Translations under genes and position numbers: made by a program
The notes under the pieces: generated by a model
Seen by the model: the letters and a program-made list of their open reading frames with translations, nothing else
Databases searched by the model: none
What the model was told of the DNA's origin: nothing
Assembly: GCA_030704615.1 (NCBI GenBank)
Contig: CM060733.1
Location: 62,062,001-62,126,000, forward strand
Length of the DNA stretch: 64,000 nucleotides
Reading direction: 5' to 3'
DNA from: Takakia lepidozioides
Taxonomy: Eukaryota; Streptophyta; Takakiopsida; Takakiales; Takakiaceae
In this document: positions 54,215-64,000 of the stretch, one piece after another
Layout of the letters: each line of letters starts with the position of its first letter
Numbering within the stretch: the first letter of the stretch is position 1

Positions 54215-57200
54215 TTATTGAGCCTCGGTACTTGAACCTAAAGAAATATTGGAGGTTTCAGAGGAACCACTTCCAGAGTTTACAGCAATATCATCTATGA
54301 ATACAGCAGCACATCCATGACGTTTTTTTTTTCCACGACCTTCATGGAGATGCGAATACAGTGTTTGTTCGGATAACACCCGTGCGCAAGCTTCCGCGTA
54401 AACCGGCAAGCGGTTGGATCTAGGGGGCTCGGGGACATGTAGTATCCTTGGAAACCGAAAGGTGTCTGCTGATTCGATGACTGGTGCTGAACTCTGCAAA
54501 GCAAGAAGAGGAATGGTGGTAGATGTTAACATCCAGATATAGACAACGAAAGCCACTATTTCTCGAATGGGAACGACACAAGGAAATGCAACATATTTTG
54601 CACGACTACACAAGAACTTACTCACACTCAAAATCGGAGTCCACGTCCAGATCCTCGTCAGGCGCTTCGGGCTCCTCCAGAAGTCCCTCTGTGGATGGGG
54701 CAGAAGTAGTGCCCGACTCAAGCTGACGAAGCTCGCTTGAGAAGAGCTCCGTATCAGCTTCCATGCCGAAGAAGTGCCTTCCGGCGCTCTTGCAAGCATG
54801 AAAACATGCTCCTGCAAATCCAAGAAGAACGAGAAATAAAAACAGGGTTTCCCTAAGGTCACTGCCCATATGTCAAACACAATGTGAAGGGCCCCACCTG
54901 TGCCCATAGACAAGTCAACCACTCGTCCACCATGACGGCTGCATGTCTCCACCAAAGTCTGCATGAAAGCTGGAGATTTCTCCCGTGCACCTCTCCAAGG
55001 GACACCAATCGACCTTTTCATAGTCCGACCCGAGTCGACGTAATTGAAGATAACATCATCCTCCACAGGCTCGCAGGTGGGGTCAATGTGAGCTGCAAGG
55101 TCCCTCAACTGAAACTCAGCAACACCAGCAGGAAGAGTGTCCTTCCGCCTCACCAGGCACAAAGCTTCGAACACCCGTGTCTGTCAATAATCACGAAGAG
55201 AGAATGAGACAGAAGACATAACCCACCATTTTGATTTACCGAAAAACCACGAAACATCAATTGAAAGGAACCAACTCACTTTCTGCCCCGGGAACTCGCC
55301 CTTCGTAAGAGGCAGAGTATTGATGCATGTCCAAGTTTTGATGACACGAAACCCGGAAGCTTTCATGTAGCTGAAAAGAGTTCTTCGAGCCGACATGTCC
55401 TTTGACTGCATGAGAAGAAGAGCCCCCGAGTCCGAAAGGAACTTGTTGCTGAACGAGAAAGCCCACTGCCAGTAACGAGAATCCGATTTGTTCCAAGTCG
55501 GGGTCGAATTGGAAGGAAACACATCAGGGACAGGAAAACCGTCAGGAATGTCCAGCACCACAAGGTCAGTCGCGTATGCCTGCTGAACTCCATTCACCCA
55601 TTCCGGACTTTTTGTGACCTACAGCCAAAAACATGAGACAGTGTAAGAAGCCCAATCCAAATCTAACAGGAGATCAATCCCCTGGACAAGCCACAACAAG
55701 CTGCCAAAACACAATTATTCATACAACAGTTTAGACATAAGTGTTCACCTGAGTGAGGAACGAAACAAGCATGTCCCATGATTTCGAGGGCACCCCTTTG
55801 AATGTGGACTTCCTGGACTCCATCATTGCAAGAAAACTTTCATTCAGCACCTTACGATTGAACTGGCCCAAAACCCTGGAGGGATGTTCTCTCGCCTCGA
55901 AAACTTGCTCCCTCGACTTTGATGTTCTCCTATCCCTCCTTGCGGGAGAAGGCTGTCTTTCAGGAACCTCTGACGGTCCCTGTCCTTGCGGAGCTGCACT
56001 TTTCCCCTTCCCCTTCGGATCCCCGACAATCTTCCCCTTTCGTTTTGGAGTAGCAGTTTTCTCGGGCTCTTTTGCAGCCAGAGCCGAAATGATTCTGTCC
56101 TGGATGTCTTTGTCAGCCAATGGGGCAATCGCTGCGGCATTGTCGTTCAGGTTTCTCAAAACAACTTCATCGAATGGAGTGTCCTGTTTTGGCAGGTCGA
56201 GGTACCACCCACAGTCTCGGAAGTGCGCCCTGCTCCAGTCTTTGGCAATACCAGCCGTGTACATTGTCTTGTCATTGGAGGGGTCAGCCCATGAATAGAT
56301 GAAGTCTGGGTCATCGCTAAGGTACTTTCCCGGTATGAGGATATGATACATATACCTGAATCACACACAAAAAACCCAGACAGTCATTCGATCAGAAAAC
56401 GAAAAAGAACACACATCCGGAAAAAGATATTGAAATGCAGGAAGGCAACACTGAGAATTCTACTTTTGAAATCCCGAATCAACCTTGCGTTGACGCAATG
56501 TTCATTCGAGCAGAAATGGGGAACACCAAATGATAATGTTGTATTGATAGAGACAACGACTGAGAAGCGCAATTCAACATTGCTTCAACGCAAGGTTGTT
56601 TTCATTCAGAGAGGAAATGGAAAACACTGCCTGAAAACTACCATCTGACTATGTACTGGTGCGGATATTCAACATTGCGTTGGCGCAATGTTGAAATCCT
56701 CTGTTGAAACACATGTCAATGCTATCTGATAATCATAAGTTTCCTACAATTGTATTGAAATCGGGGGATGGCTGCGGGAAATTTCCAGCAATCCATACCG
56801 CCAAACAACCTTGCGTCAACGCAAGTCTGTTTGTTGGTACAGTGAAAGTTGTAAATAGCATTTCAAACCGACTCCAAACAGTCTTATGTTCATCTTGGCA
56901 GCATTGGAACTGGATTTGAACTGCCCAAAACCACAGGAAAAGCTACATAGCCTGCCACTTCATCAACCTTGCGTTGACGCAAGGCTGATTTTCCTGTCAG
57001 TTTATCCCCTTTCACATTCAGAAAAACGGCATTATGGGATACCCAGGTATAGGTAAGTGAAACCAGGACAATGGGAAACAACCTTGCGTTAACGCAATGT
57101 TGCTCGACTGCACATGCAGAGCCCTCAGAGATCTCGCAAAGCACTGCAAATTCGCAATTCTTTATGGAAAGAACGACACAAGATTGCAGAAACATGCCCT

Positions 57201-60001
57201 TCAAGCACCAATTTTGATTCAAGGAGGTCACACCTGTACAACACTCGCTTCATTGCTTGCTCGCTGTTGTACTGGTTTTTGAATTCGTAAGACCTGGAGA
57301 TTCCTTTCTCTTTCTCAAACTCCCTGAAGAAGCAGTTGTTCCAGACAGCGAGCTATAGGCCTCCAGTGTGATCCGGGGGCAAGCCATCTGGATTTTGTAG
57401 TCTGCCATCGACTCAGCAAGTGCAGCCACTGCACGTTTTTCTAACTGCAACAAGAAAGCTCGTAAGAATTTGGGAGAGGTTACGGAGCAACACAAATGTC
57501 TGAAAATGGTTTGGTTCAAACCTTACCTGGCTCCAGAATGTGGCTTTGTGTAGCCACTGGTCGAATGTGTGGTCGCTAACAACTCTTATTGCTTGTGTCT
57601 TCGGGTCCCTCTCTGGAGTTGGGAACATGTTCGTGTCTCTCACAAGAGGATCCGAATTCCATATCTCCAACCACCTGATTTTGGTTGCATTGTCCACCAT
57701 TGAAATGGAAAGGCGATGTAGTTTCTCTTGAGTCATTTCTGGCTTGGAGCCATACTTGTCATAGTGTGCTTTCACCTGCTCCAGAAATTCCGTGCCAAGA
57801 CCTGGGTCTGCTATCCGGATCTGTTTGTCGAATGCACTCATGAGGTTCTTCCTTTGATTTTTCATCTCGAACTTCATCATGTCCTCAAGCCCAGTTGCAG
57901 ACCGCTGCTCTTCTGTGTGGGAATCATAGTACTCTGCTTTCGCCTTCAATCCAGTTTCTGCTATTTCTTGCTGCATACATAACAGGTAAAAAGAATCAAA
58001 CACTGGAATTTCTTCACAAAATTTGCAGTAACAACAGGCAAACAGGTGTCAAAAAGCTTACAGTGTACATGTACTCAAGAAAAGCCTCCCTTGTCAAGCT
58101 GTACCATGTGCTTGTCTTCTTCTCAGCACACCTCTTCATCTGCTGAGGACTGAGCACGTTCGTGAATGACTCCAGTGGCATCAGCCCTACCTTCTGGATG
58201 CGGAATAGAGTGTGGCACAGATTGGTCGTCACATGAGATGTTTCATTGGACCTGGAAAAACCTTCAACTCATAAGATGATTTCAAATTGTCGAAACAAGG
58301 AACAGACACAAAGTTGGAAACTTACTTGTTTATGTCGTGCATGGCTGTCAAGAGCTGCGTGACACGTCCTTTGTGATCGAGAACCATGGAAACCACGCTC
58401 CAGTGCCATTCGATGTCGTCCGAGTGCAAGCTTGAAATGTAATCCATCCAGGCAAGCAGTCTGTGGTTCCCATCCCAGACAAAAAACATCTTTCCCATGA
58501 ATGCTTTTGTGGAGGCCTTTTTGGACAGCTTAAACTCGAACTCCCTGTTTACATCCCGCCAGCATGCATCCCAACCTTGCTCAATGTCCTCTGTTACAAG
58601 ACACTCCTCTCCTTTCGTGTTCATAGTGGATACGTAGAACACTGCTGATCCCTTGACATAGCCGTGAACAAAGTCGTTCTTCAACTTCGTTATATCATTC
58701 CTCAATGCCGGTCGAACAGCGGGCATGGAGATCATCCTGCACAGCGGAATGACCAGGTTTCCGCCGGGAACCTCCATCGACAGAATCACCTTCGACGAGT
58801 TCACTTTTTGCCCACCAATTATCTCCTCGGCCTTGTCTTCATAGTTTCCCTCCAATGAGTCTTCCTCACCTTCACCTTCTGACGCGGCCAAATCTTCCCC
58901 CTCGGATTTCCTTTTTCTTTTCCTCTGCACAGAATGAATTATCTGTGAGTGACAGATTGAGCACCCATGGATCAACATTGCTTTGACGCAAGGTTGATTG
59001 ATGGGGATGTAGTTTAGACTGAAAGGCATACAGGAAAGACTTTTGAAGCAAAAAAATGCTTTGCGTTGACGCAGGGTTCTTTTGGGAGCTTCAACTAATC
59101 AACTTTCCCTACCTTACAGTTCAGGGTATGAGAGATCGGACGCTTCCATTGAACAAAAAAATCATCAAAACCAGCCTTGCGTCAACGCAATGTTGATTCC
59201 TGTGCGGCATCTGTTCGTTTCACTAGAAGTTCTAACATACACCATGGAGGTTGGCATCAACCTTGCGTTGACGCAAGGTTGATTGCGAGCTCTCGGATCG
59301 GTGTTGAACAAACACAAAAGCTACAGGAAAAGGAGATTGCTGTCTCTTCTTCTTCTTCGAACTTGATGATGCGTCGCAAGCATCCATGTCTGTCTAGCTT
59401 GATTGTAGTGCAGCATCTGCACTGTTTTGATGCCCAATATATACACTTAGGAGGTCGACTTCAACCTTGCGTTGACGCAAGGTTGATGTCGACCTCAATG
59501 CTTAGCAAGAACCAGACAGAATCAGAGAGAGAGAAAGAGAGTTCATAGCCACCTCCGGTTTCTTCTTTGCACTTGATGATGCTCCTGACGCATTCAATCT
59601 TTCCATTTGGTCTGGAGGTAGCATGCTTCCAAGGAGGTCCCGATGGTGCGAAACAAGGGCAGACGGCATCGTTTCCGCGTCCGTTTGTTCTCCCTGCTCT
59701 TTGAAGACCTGTTTCTCTACTCGCAGTGCTTTCTCCCGAGCCCAGCTCACTTCCTCGTCCTCCCCCCTTCTATTGGAGGTTGCTCATCGGTCGCCTCCGG
59801 GATCACTTCAAGACCTTCCTCTCCACACTGCGGTTGCAGAATCCTGTTTTGCCCTTCGTCTTCCTCTACGCCGGATGTTTCTTCTCCCATTCTAAGTTCC
59901 CGTCTCGCCTTCCTCATCCTCTCCTTAGCGCGTGCCCTTTGCTTGTTTGATGTGAAATAAAGTGTTCTTCGACGCTTGCTTCTCCCTCGGAATGGGGTCA
60001 C
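54215..60001 (-). CDS. ParB-like domain fused to an amino-DNA methyltransferase, ten exons (element B; two frame breaks)
   Basis: Exons: 59,553-60,001; 58,326-58,924; 58,062-58,251; 57,527-57,970; 57,234-57,444; 55,749-56,355; 55,280-55,618; 54,898-55,180; 54,622-54,811; 54,215-54,491, about 1,196 codons. Exon 1 is basic (nuclear-localisation-like GRSKRRRTLYF). Residues about 210-345 are ParB-like: VRPALRNDITKLK, WDGNHRLLAW (58,448-58,477), ending MHDIN. Exons 4-6 are an unrecognised middle with a Lys/Gly-rich linker. Exons 7-9 carry a permuted (beta-class) methyltransferase: LVVLDIPDG in the motif IV place, RYWQWAFSF, then GVPWRGAREKSPAF, VVDLSMGTG (motif I) spliced to ACFHACKSAGRHFFGMEAD. 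ParB-methylase fusions are known from phages and bacteria. Breaks: a G-run in exon 1 (59,762-59,767) and a 13-nt loss in exon 5 (about 57,345). Confidence 0.8.
56486..57096. repeat. Six palindromes in intron 5 of the element B methyltransferase gene
   Basis: Cores at 56,486-56,497, 56,581-56,592, 56,676-56,687, 56,812-56,823, 56,970-56,981 and 57,085-57,096. They are TGCGTTGACGCA, its inverse TGCGTCAACGCA, or one- or two-base variants, flanked by ACCT or ACAT arms (CAACCTTGCG...CGCAAGGTTG). Spacing is roughly 95-160 bp. The sequence between them is not repeated, unlike element A. Confidence 0.95.
58979..59479. repeat. Five palindromes in intron 1 of the element B methyltransferase gene
   Basis: Cores at 58,979-58,990, 59,062-59,073, 59,178-59,189, 59,264-59,275 and 59,468-59,479. 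The longest are perfect over CAACCTTGCGTTGACGCAAG plus matching arms (near 59,257 and 59,461). All lie between exons 1 and 2, the same intron that holds element A's array. Confidence 0.95.
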
Positions 60002-60675
60002 CGTCTCTGCAGAATCCAGGGTTGCAAAGACAATAAGGAGAAGAGGGAAAAAAGAGGACTATGGGAGGTTCATCGCAAGGCCTTCAACGCCAAGATGTTC
60101 GCTCGCAACGTTCAGTGCGCCACTGACTCATTCCACATGCATGGCGAACACGTGTCCATCTAATCGTTATGAAATATCGGCGGAGATCATTGGATCCTCA
60201 TCCATCCAAAAATCGTTGGGGTCTAATCACCTCTCATCTGAAAAAGTTCATTATTGGGCAATTTATTCTGGGATGTTCCAGAGGAATGTCAAGTATGTAC
60301 AGTTGTACAGCGGTGCAGGTGCCGTTAAAATTAAATGGAAATGGGCATCTCTTCTGGCCTCTCTGACATGACAACCAAACGGCGGCTCTGTCAGTCAATC
60401 TGTCAACGAATGCACTGGTGGGGCACTTGTGAAAAAACAGTTGGATTCTAGGATTAGGGCTGACATTATGGACTCCGCATTTGGGCACTCTGTGACCATG
60501 CGCTTGGTTCGCATGGGGAGACATTTCACAGAAGTGGAAACCCGCGTTAGGAGATCTGCAAGCCGGAGCGATACCTGCAATTCTCTGTGAGGACGCCAAA
60601 AACTCCGCTCCCACACAATTTGCATTCACAAGCACCGTCGGACTGTGAACTCTACTTTCTGAAGCAACATCGACA
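60002..60675. promoter_or_regulatory. Divergent intergenic region of element B
   Basis: Lies between the methyltransferase start (60,001) and the likely transposase start (60,677 or upstream). It probably holds promoters for both genes. No individual box is assigned. A weak open frame at 59,976-60,371 has no recognised domain. Confidence 0.4.
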
Positions 60676-63600
60676 TATGGCCTCCCAGGCCATGGGCTCC
60701 CTTGACGCGGACTTCTTCAGTGAGGACCACCCTGTGCCATTTTCTTACGAGGTGGAAGATGATGGTTTTGCGCTGGTGCATGAACACGTCCTCGCAACGC
60801 AGTTTCGGTTGGAAAATGGAACTCTATTCCTTCAAAGGGAAGTGTACGATGCCAATGGAAAACTGCTCAAGTACGTGTTCCAGAAACCTTCGCATACTGC
60901 ACCAGCCACACAATGGAGAGTGCCTCCAGGCAGATACAGGGTGCTCAGTGCTCCTCTGAGACAGTCTGCAGGATCTTTCGTAACTCCTGGCACGGCAGCA
61001 TCAGTGGCCCAGGAGAAAACACCCGTGGTTGTCAAGAAGGAGACGAGTACCGTTAACACTGTAGTTGAGCTTTCGGACTCATCCTCCGATGACACATGTG
61101 CAATACCGCCCGTGGATCAGCCATGTCCACATGTAGAAGCAGATGTGGAGGAGATCACCAGTGTCATTCCTAAACTGAAAGCCATGGGTGGGATGGCAGG
61201 ATTCAAGAGTGAGTTGAGGGGGATAGACTGGAGCACTTTCAATATTCAGAGGGTGGCATTCTTGCCGGAATCTTTTGATGGTAATACTGTTTTCGAGCTG
61301 CCTCCTCCTGGTCGCTTGGGGGGCATTTCTAGTCTCCTGGAAGGAATGGACAAAAAGCACGATGGGCACCCTTGGTGCCGCACAAAAACCTCCAATATTC
61401 ACAACAACGACAACCTCATATTCAGGCGAACAGTCTGTAATGGGCACCTGAAATGCGAGAACATGAAATGCAGACACTTCGCATTGTCAGGTGTGCAAAA
61501 CCAAAGCGAATGGGATGGTGTCAGTGAGAATCCATTCAAGCCTGGGGTGACACCACCATACAGTAACACTTTTGTGTGCAAGTTCTGTAGGGTACCACCT
61601 TGCTGCCTTGCTTTGTGTGGCGCCAGAATGTATTATGTGGTGCATCGATTCAAAACCCTGACTAGAGCCTGTGTCCATTTCGGTTTTCACAACCACCCTG
61701 TGTCCAAGGGGGATTATAGGGAGAGCGTTGACACAGTCTCGCGTCTGATAAGGCAAGAGTTGGATACCAATCCAACTGGAACCACATCTGCAATTGCCAT
61801 GGGGGCGAGCAAGTCCTTTCTGGAAAGCCGTATTCTGTGTGCATCAAATTCGGTTGGAGGAATACTGGAGGGATCGGCTTTGGACACTGTTATGGACCAT
61901 TTCTCAACTTTGACTTCTCCAAACATTAGGAATCAGGTGAACGCTTTAAGAATGGGCTCTGGGAGCCGAGGTTATATGGACAATATTATGGATTTGAAGA
62001 AAAGGAGCATGTATGACTACATCCAAGACAGCGTTTTCCCGGGACAAGGAGCCAGGAAAGTGTTCTTGTTCAAAATGTCCACAAAAGGTGAGGGCAGCGG
62101 GGTCAGCCTGGTTAAACGTATGCAGAAGGGTGGCGATCTTGGCAACTGCTTCCTTATGTTCGATCATGTCAAGAGGGTTAAAGACTGGACCACAATGGCA
62201 TGTCATGTTTACGACCCTGTGTACCAGCGGGTCATGACAATTGCAGTGTGTGACATGCAGTCAGAGGACACAGATTCACAACAGCTCATGTGGGAAGCTC
62301 TCATTCGAGTTATGGCCTCCAATGGTCTCCCATCTCCCAATTTCGTTGGTTTCATGGCCGATAGTGCTCAAGCTAACTTCAACGCTGTCCGCATTGTGTT
62401 CGGGACGGGAGACCCAAAAGTGCCAATGCCTGGAAGAGAACGTACATGTCTTTTCCATTGGACACAATCCCTGGACAAACACACAAAGACATACATCAAG
62501 CCAGATATGCAGACTATGCATCGCCAACTGTGCAACCAGTACAAAGACGCCAAAACTATGGGGGAAGCGAATACATTGTTCCAGACAATTCGTGCCTGGT
62601 GGTACTCATCTGGAGCGGCATCGGAGGACAGCATGAGGGCACTGCAAGACTGGTTCGCATTTTGGCACTTCCGTTACCGACAGTGGGGAGCGGCCATGAC
62701 AACGGTGAGTGGTTTGTATTCACCTTCGTTTGGGTGCTTCGGATATATCTTTCAGGGTCCAATCCTAATATCGGCTTTCTGTTTTTTTGCCTTGCAGCAT
62801 ATGTCCATTGAGGAGATGGCGGACATGCCTTCTTGCAATCTTGCGGAGACAGTGCACAATGCCTGGTTGCAGCAATCCGGCAAAAAAGGAGAGATTTGTA
62901 TGCGGCGACGGCCGATGACCTCATTCGTGCTCTGCAGCAGCAAACCAGATATAGGTCATTCTTGAGGGGTGGCCTTGGTGGCAAAGGTCCGGACAGGAGC
63001 GAGTTGATGTTGCGGGCAGCTGGAAGATCAGGGGATCCCAGCAAAATAGCGCGGGCAGTGAGCATATGTGCAGATGGCACCCCTCTCGTGGGAAGAGTTC
63101 CCCATCTGGAAGGCGAAGAGAGATTCGGGTCTTGCAAACGGAAATTGGACACCCCTCCGGGATCGGATGCAGATTCCCATAGGGCGGACAGGGTGAACTT
63201 CTCGACGCCACGTGTTCCCTTGGATCAGAGATGGAATTGCGGAACATCCACAGGTGAGGGCTACTCTGCCCCAGACCGGACCCCTGCATCAAGCATTGTC
63301 ACTGCAATGGTTGAAGACCAGAACGTGGTGCCGCATATAATCGAGTCCATGGGCTTGGACGAGGTTTGGCATATAGAACGCACAAGTGCTGGATCTCGTG
63401 TGAAATGCGCGGCGATCAGGGCCACCAATCATGAAAAATGTACATCATTAATCTCCAGAGGGAAAGAACGCACTGCAGCTCCTACATTCACGGGTTTGTT
63501 TCTCCCTTACGGACAAGGCGAGGCAAAGAACCACAAGTTCTGGTTCTGCGCTGACGATTGTGGGAGATGTGTGCATGGTACAGTGAGGCCTTCCGTGGTA

Positions 63601-64000
63601 AGGAAGCCTACTCCACCAACCGTGTGGCCTGTGAAGATGGGCACAGGTCTCACTCACCGAGAGATCGCAATGCTGGAAGAGGCGGGTTTCTCCCTAGCCA
63701 GACATTCCATTGCACGTGAAGGTGCTTCAAGTGGAAGCGGTTCACGGGTACCTCCGCCTGACGCTCACTTGTGGCCAACCAGACGGAATGGGAAGCTGGT
63801 TCGACGATTCCCTCCAACCGCAGAACACTACGGCAAAATTGAGTCCGCCAGAATGCTTCACGCTCGTGTTGCGGGAACAATGGAAGTGCCTGATCCAGGG
63901 TATGGTCGGGTCTTCACCATGATCTCATCCGCATCTGCGCTGCAGGACAGGACGTACGAAATCACTGTTTCCAATTTTCCCAATTGTACATGTCCTGATT
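60587..64000 (+). CDS. DDE/SWIM transposase of element B (one frame break; 3' end outside window)
   Basis: Exon 1 runs to 62,704, a 93-bp intron (62,705-62,797, GTGAGT...TTGCAG) follows, and exon 2 stays open to the window edge. The frame is open from 60,587, but the ATG at 60,677 (MASQAMGSLD) is a likelier start. Counting from 60,587: SUMO-site-like VKKE at residues 149-152 and an acidic LSDSSSDD; a Cys/His-rich region with HFGFHNHP near 368; core FDH (Asp 526), CDMQSED, MADSAQAN (Asp 592) and CLFHW (Cys 621). SWIM begins CTCPD at 63,985-63,999. After the intron the frame breaks at six A (62,882-62,887). The other frame then reads RDLYAATADDLIRAL and matches element A to the end. It would be about 1,100 aa. 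The catalytic Glu is not assigned. Confidence 0.85.

Larger units (their letters stand above)
53768..64000 (+). mobile_element. Element B: second ParB-methyltransferase transposon (runs off window)
   Basis: It starts GGGGAATGCTTGCGCGTGAGCC, aligning with element A's GGGGGGTGCT and GTGAGCC end, directly after PPR codons that are uninterrupted in copy A (GTGTCGTGGAAC|ACGATGC near 35,465). A GTGAGCC cluster, a run of 16 C (53,866-53,881) and CTATTACCGCGG (shared with element A near 20,976) follow. It then carries the - strand ParB-methyltransferase gene and the + strand transposase, in element A's order. The 3' end and the second target-site copy are outside the window. Confidence 0.9.

Noticed and set aside
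54898-55618. C5-cytosine methyltransferase or MT-A70 type enzyme
   Set aside because: No PCQ/ENV motifs for C5 enzymes and no DPPW. The motif order IV then I fits beta-class amino-methyltransferases better.
54215-60001. Bacterial or phage contamination as the source of the ParB-methyltransferase
   Set aside because: The gene is spread over ten exons with consensus splice sites, is matched exon for exon in element A, and is embedded in a plant PPR gene.
1-64000. tRNA, rRNA or LTR retrotransposon genes
   Set aside because: No complete cloverleaf, rRNA signature, long terminal repeat pair or gag-protease-integrase order was found on either strand.

Overview
The window is nuclear DNA of a land plant, most likely a seed-free one (fern, lycophyte or moss). 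The evidence is spliced genes with GT-AG and one GC-AG intron, a PLS-class PPR gene with an E domain, plant L1-type LINEs, and SWIM-domain transposases of a kind I associate with seed-free plant genomes. The lineage call is inference. Very little of the 64 kb is ordinary host gene; most is mobile elements, their debris and a large duplication.

Layout. 1-1 kb: unassigned. About 1.0-7.9 kb: a decayed L1-type LINE (+). 8-10.2 kb: short repeats, a SINE-like piece, and a tandem array of hairpin units abutting a 68-bp scrap of a transposon gene. From 10.2 kb onward the window is a direct tandem duplication. Copy A (10,236 to about 36,470) and copy B (about 36,470 to 53,767 and beyond) each carry, in order, a SWIM/MULE-derived pseudogene (-), a four-exon short-chain dehydrogenase (SDR) gene (-) with LINE debris in intron 1, a MITE-like GC-rich palindrome, a SEC-C motif gene (+) and a PPR gene (+). 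The copies have decayed in complementary ways. Copy A's SDR has lost the third glycine of the nucleotide-binding motif but its SEC-C gene is collinear. Copy B's SDR is intact but its SEC-C gene is broken by two adjacent inversions. Copy B's SDR intron also holds a nearly full-length LINE inserted into an older copy of the same LINE family, with a 17-bp target-site duplication.

Each PPR paralog has been hit by a different large DNA transposon of one family. Element A (20,858-34,915, 14,058 bp) is flanked by a 12-bp target-site duplication. Element B starts at 53,768 and runs off the window. Copy A and copy B supply the empty site for each other's insertion. Both elements share one plan. On the right is a + strand transposase with an HxH zinc-finger-like region, a DDE-like core and a C-terminal SWIM finger. 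Diverging from it is a ten-exon - strand gene of about 1,200 codons that joins a ParB-like domain (DGNHRLLAW) to a permuted amino-DNA methyltransferase domain. Exon order and splice positions are conserved between the elements although the proteins are far apart.

The introns of this ParB-methyltransferase gene are loaded with palindromes sharing the core TGCGTTGACGCA. Element B has 11 dispersed sites in introns 1 and 5. Element A has about 32, in a 3.9-kb tandem array filling intron 1. A transposon carrying a ParB-methyltransferase together with conserved palindromic sites is the candidate new system here. Element A's genes are clearly dead. Element B is nearly intact, with one frame break in the transposase and two in the methyltransferase gene; two of the three lie in homopolymers and could be sequencing errors.
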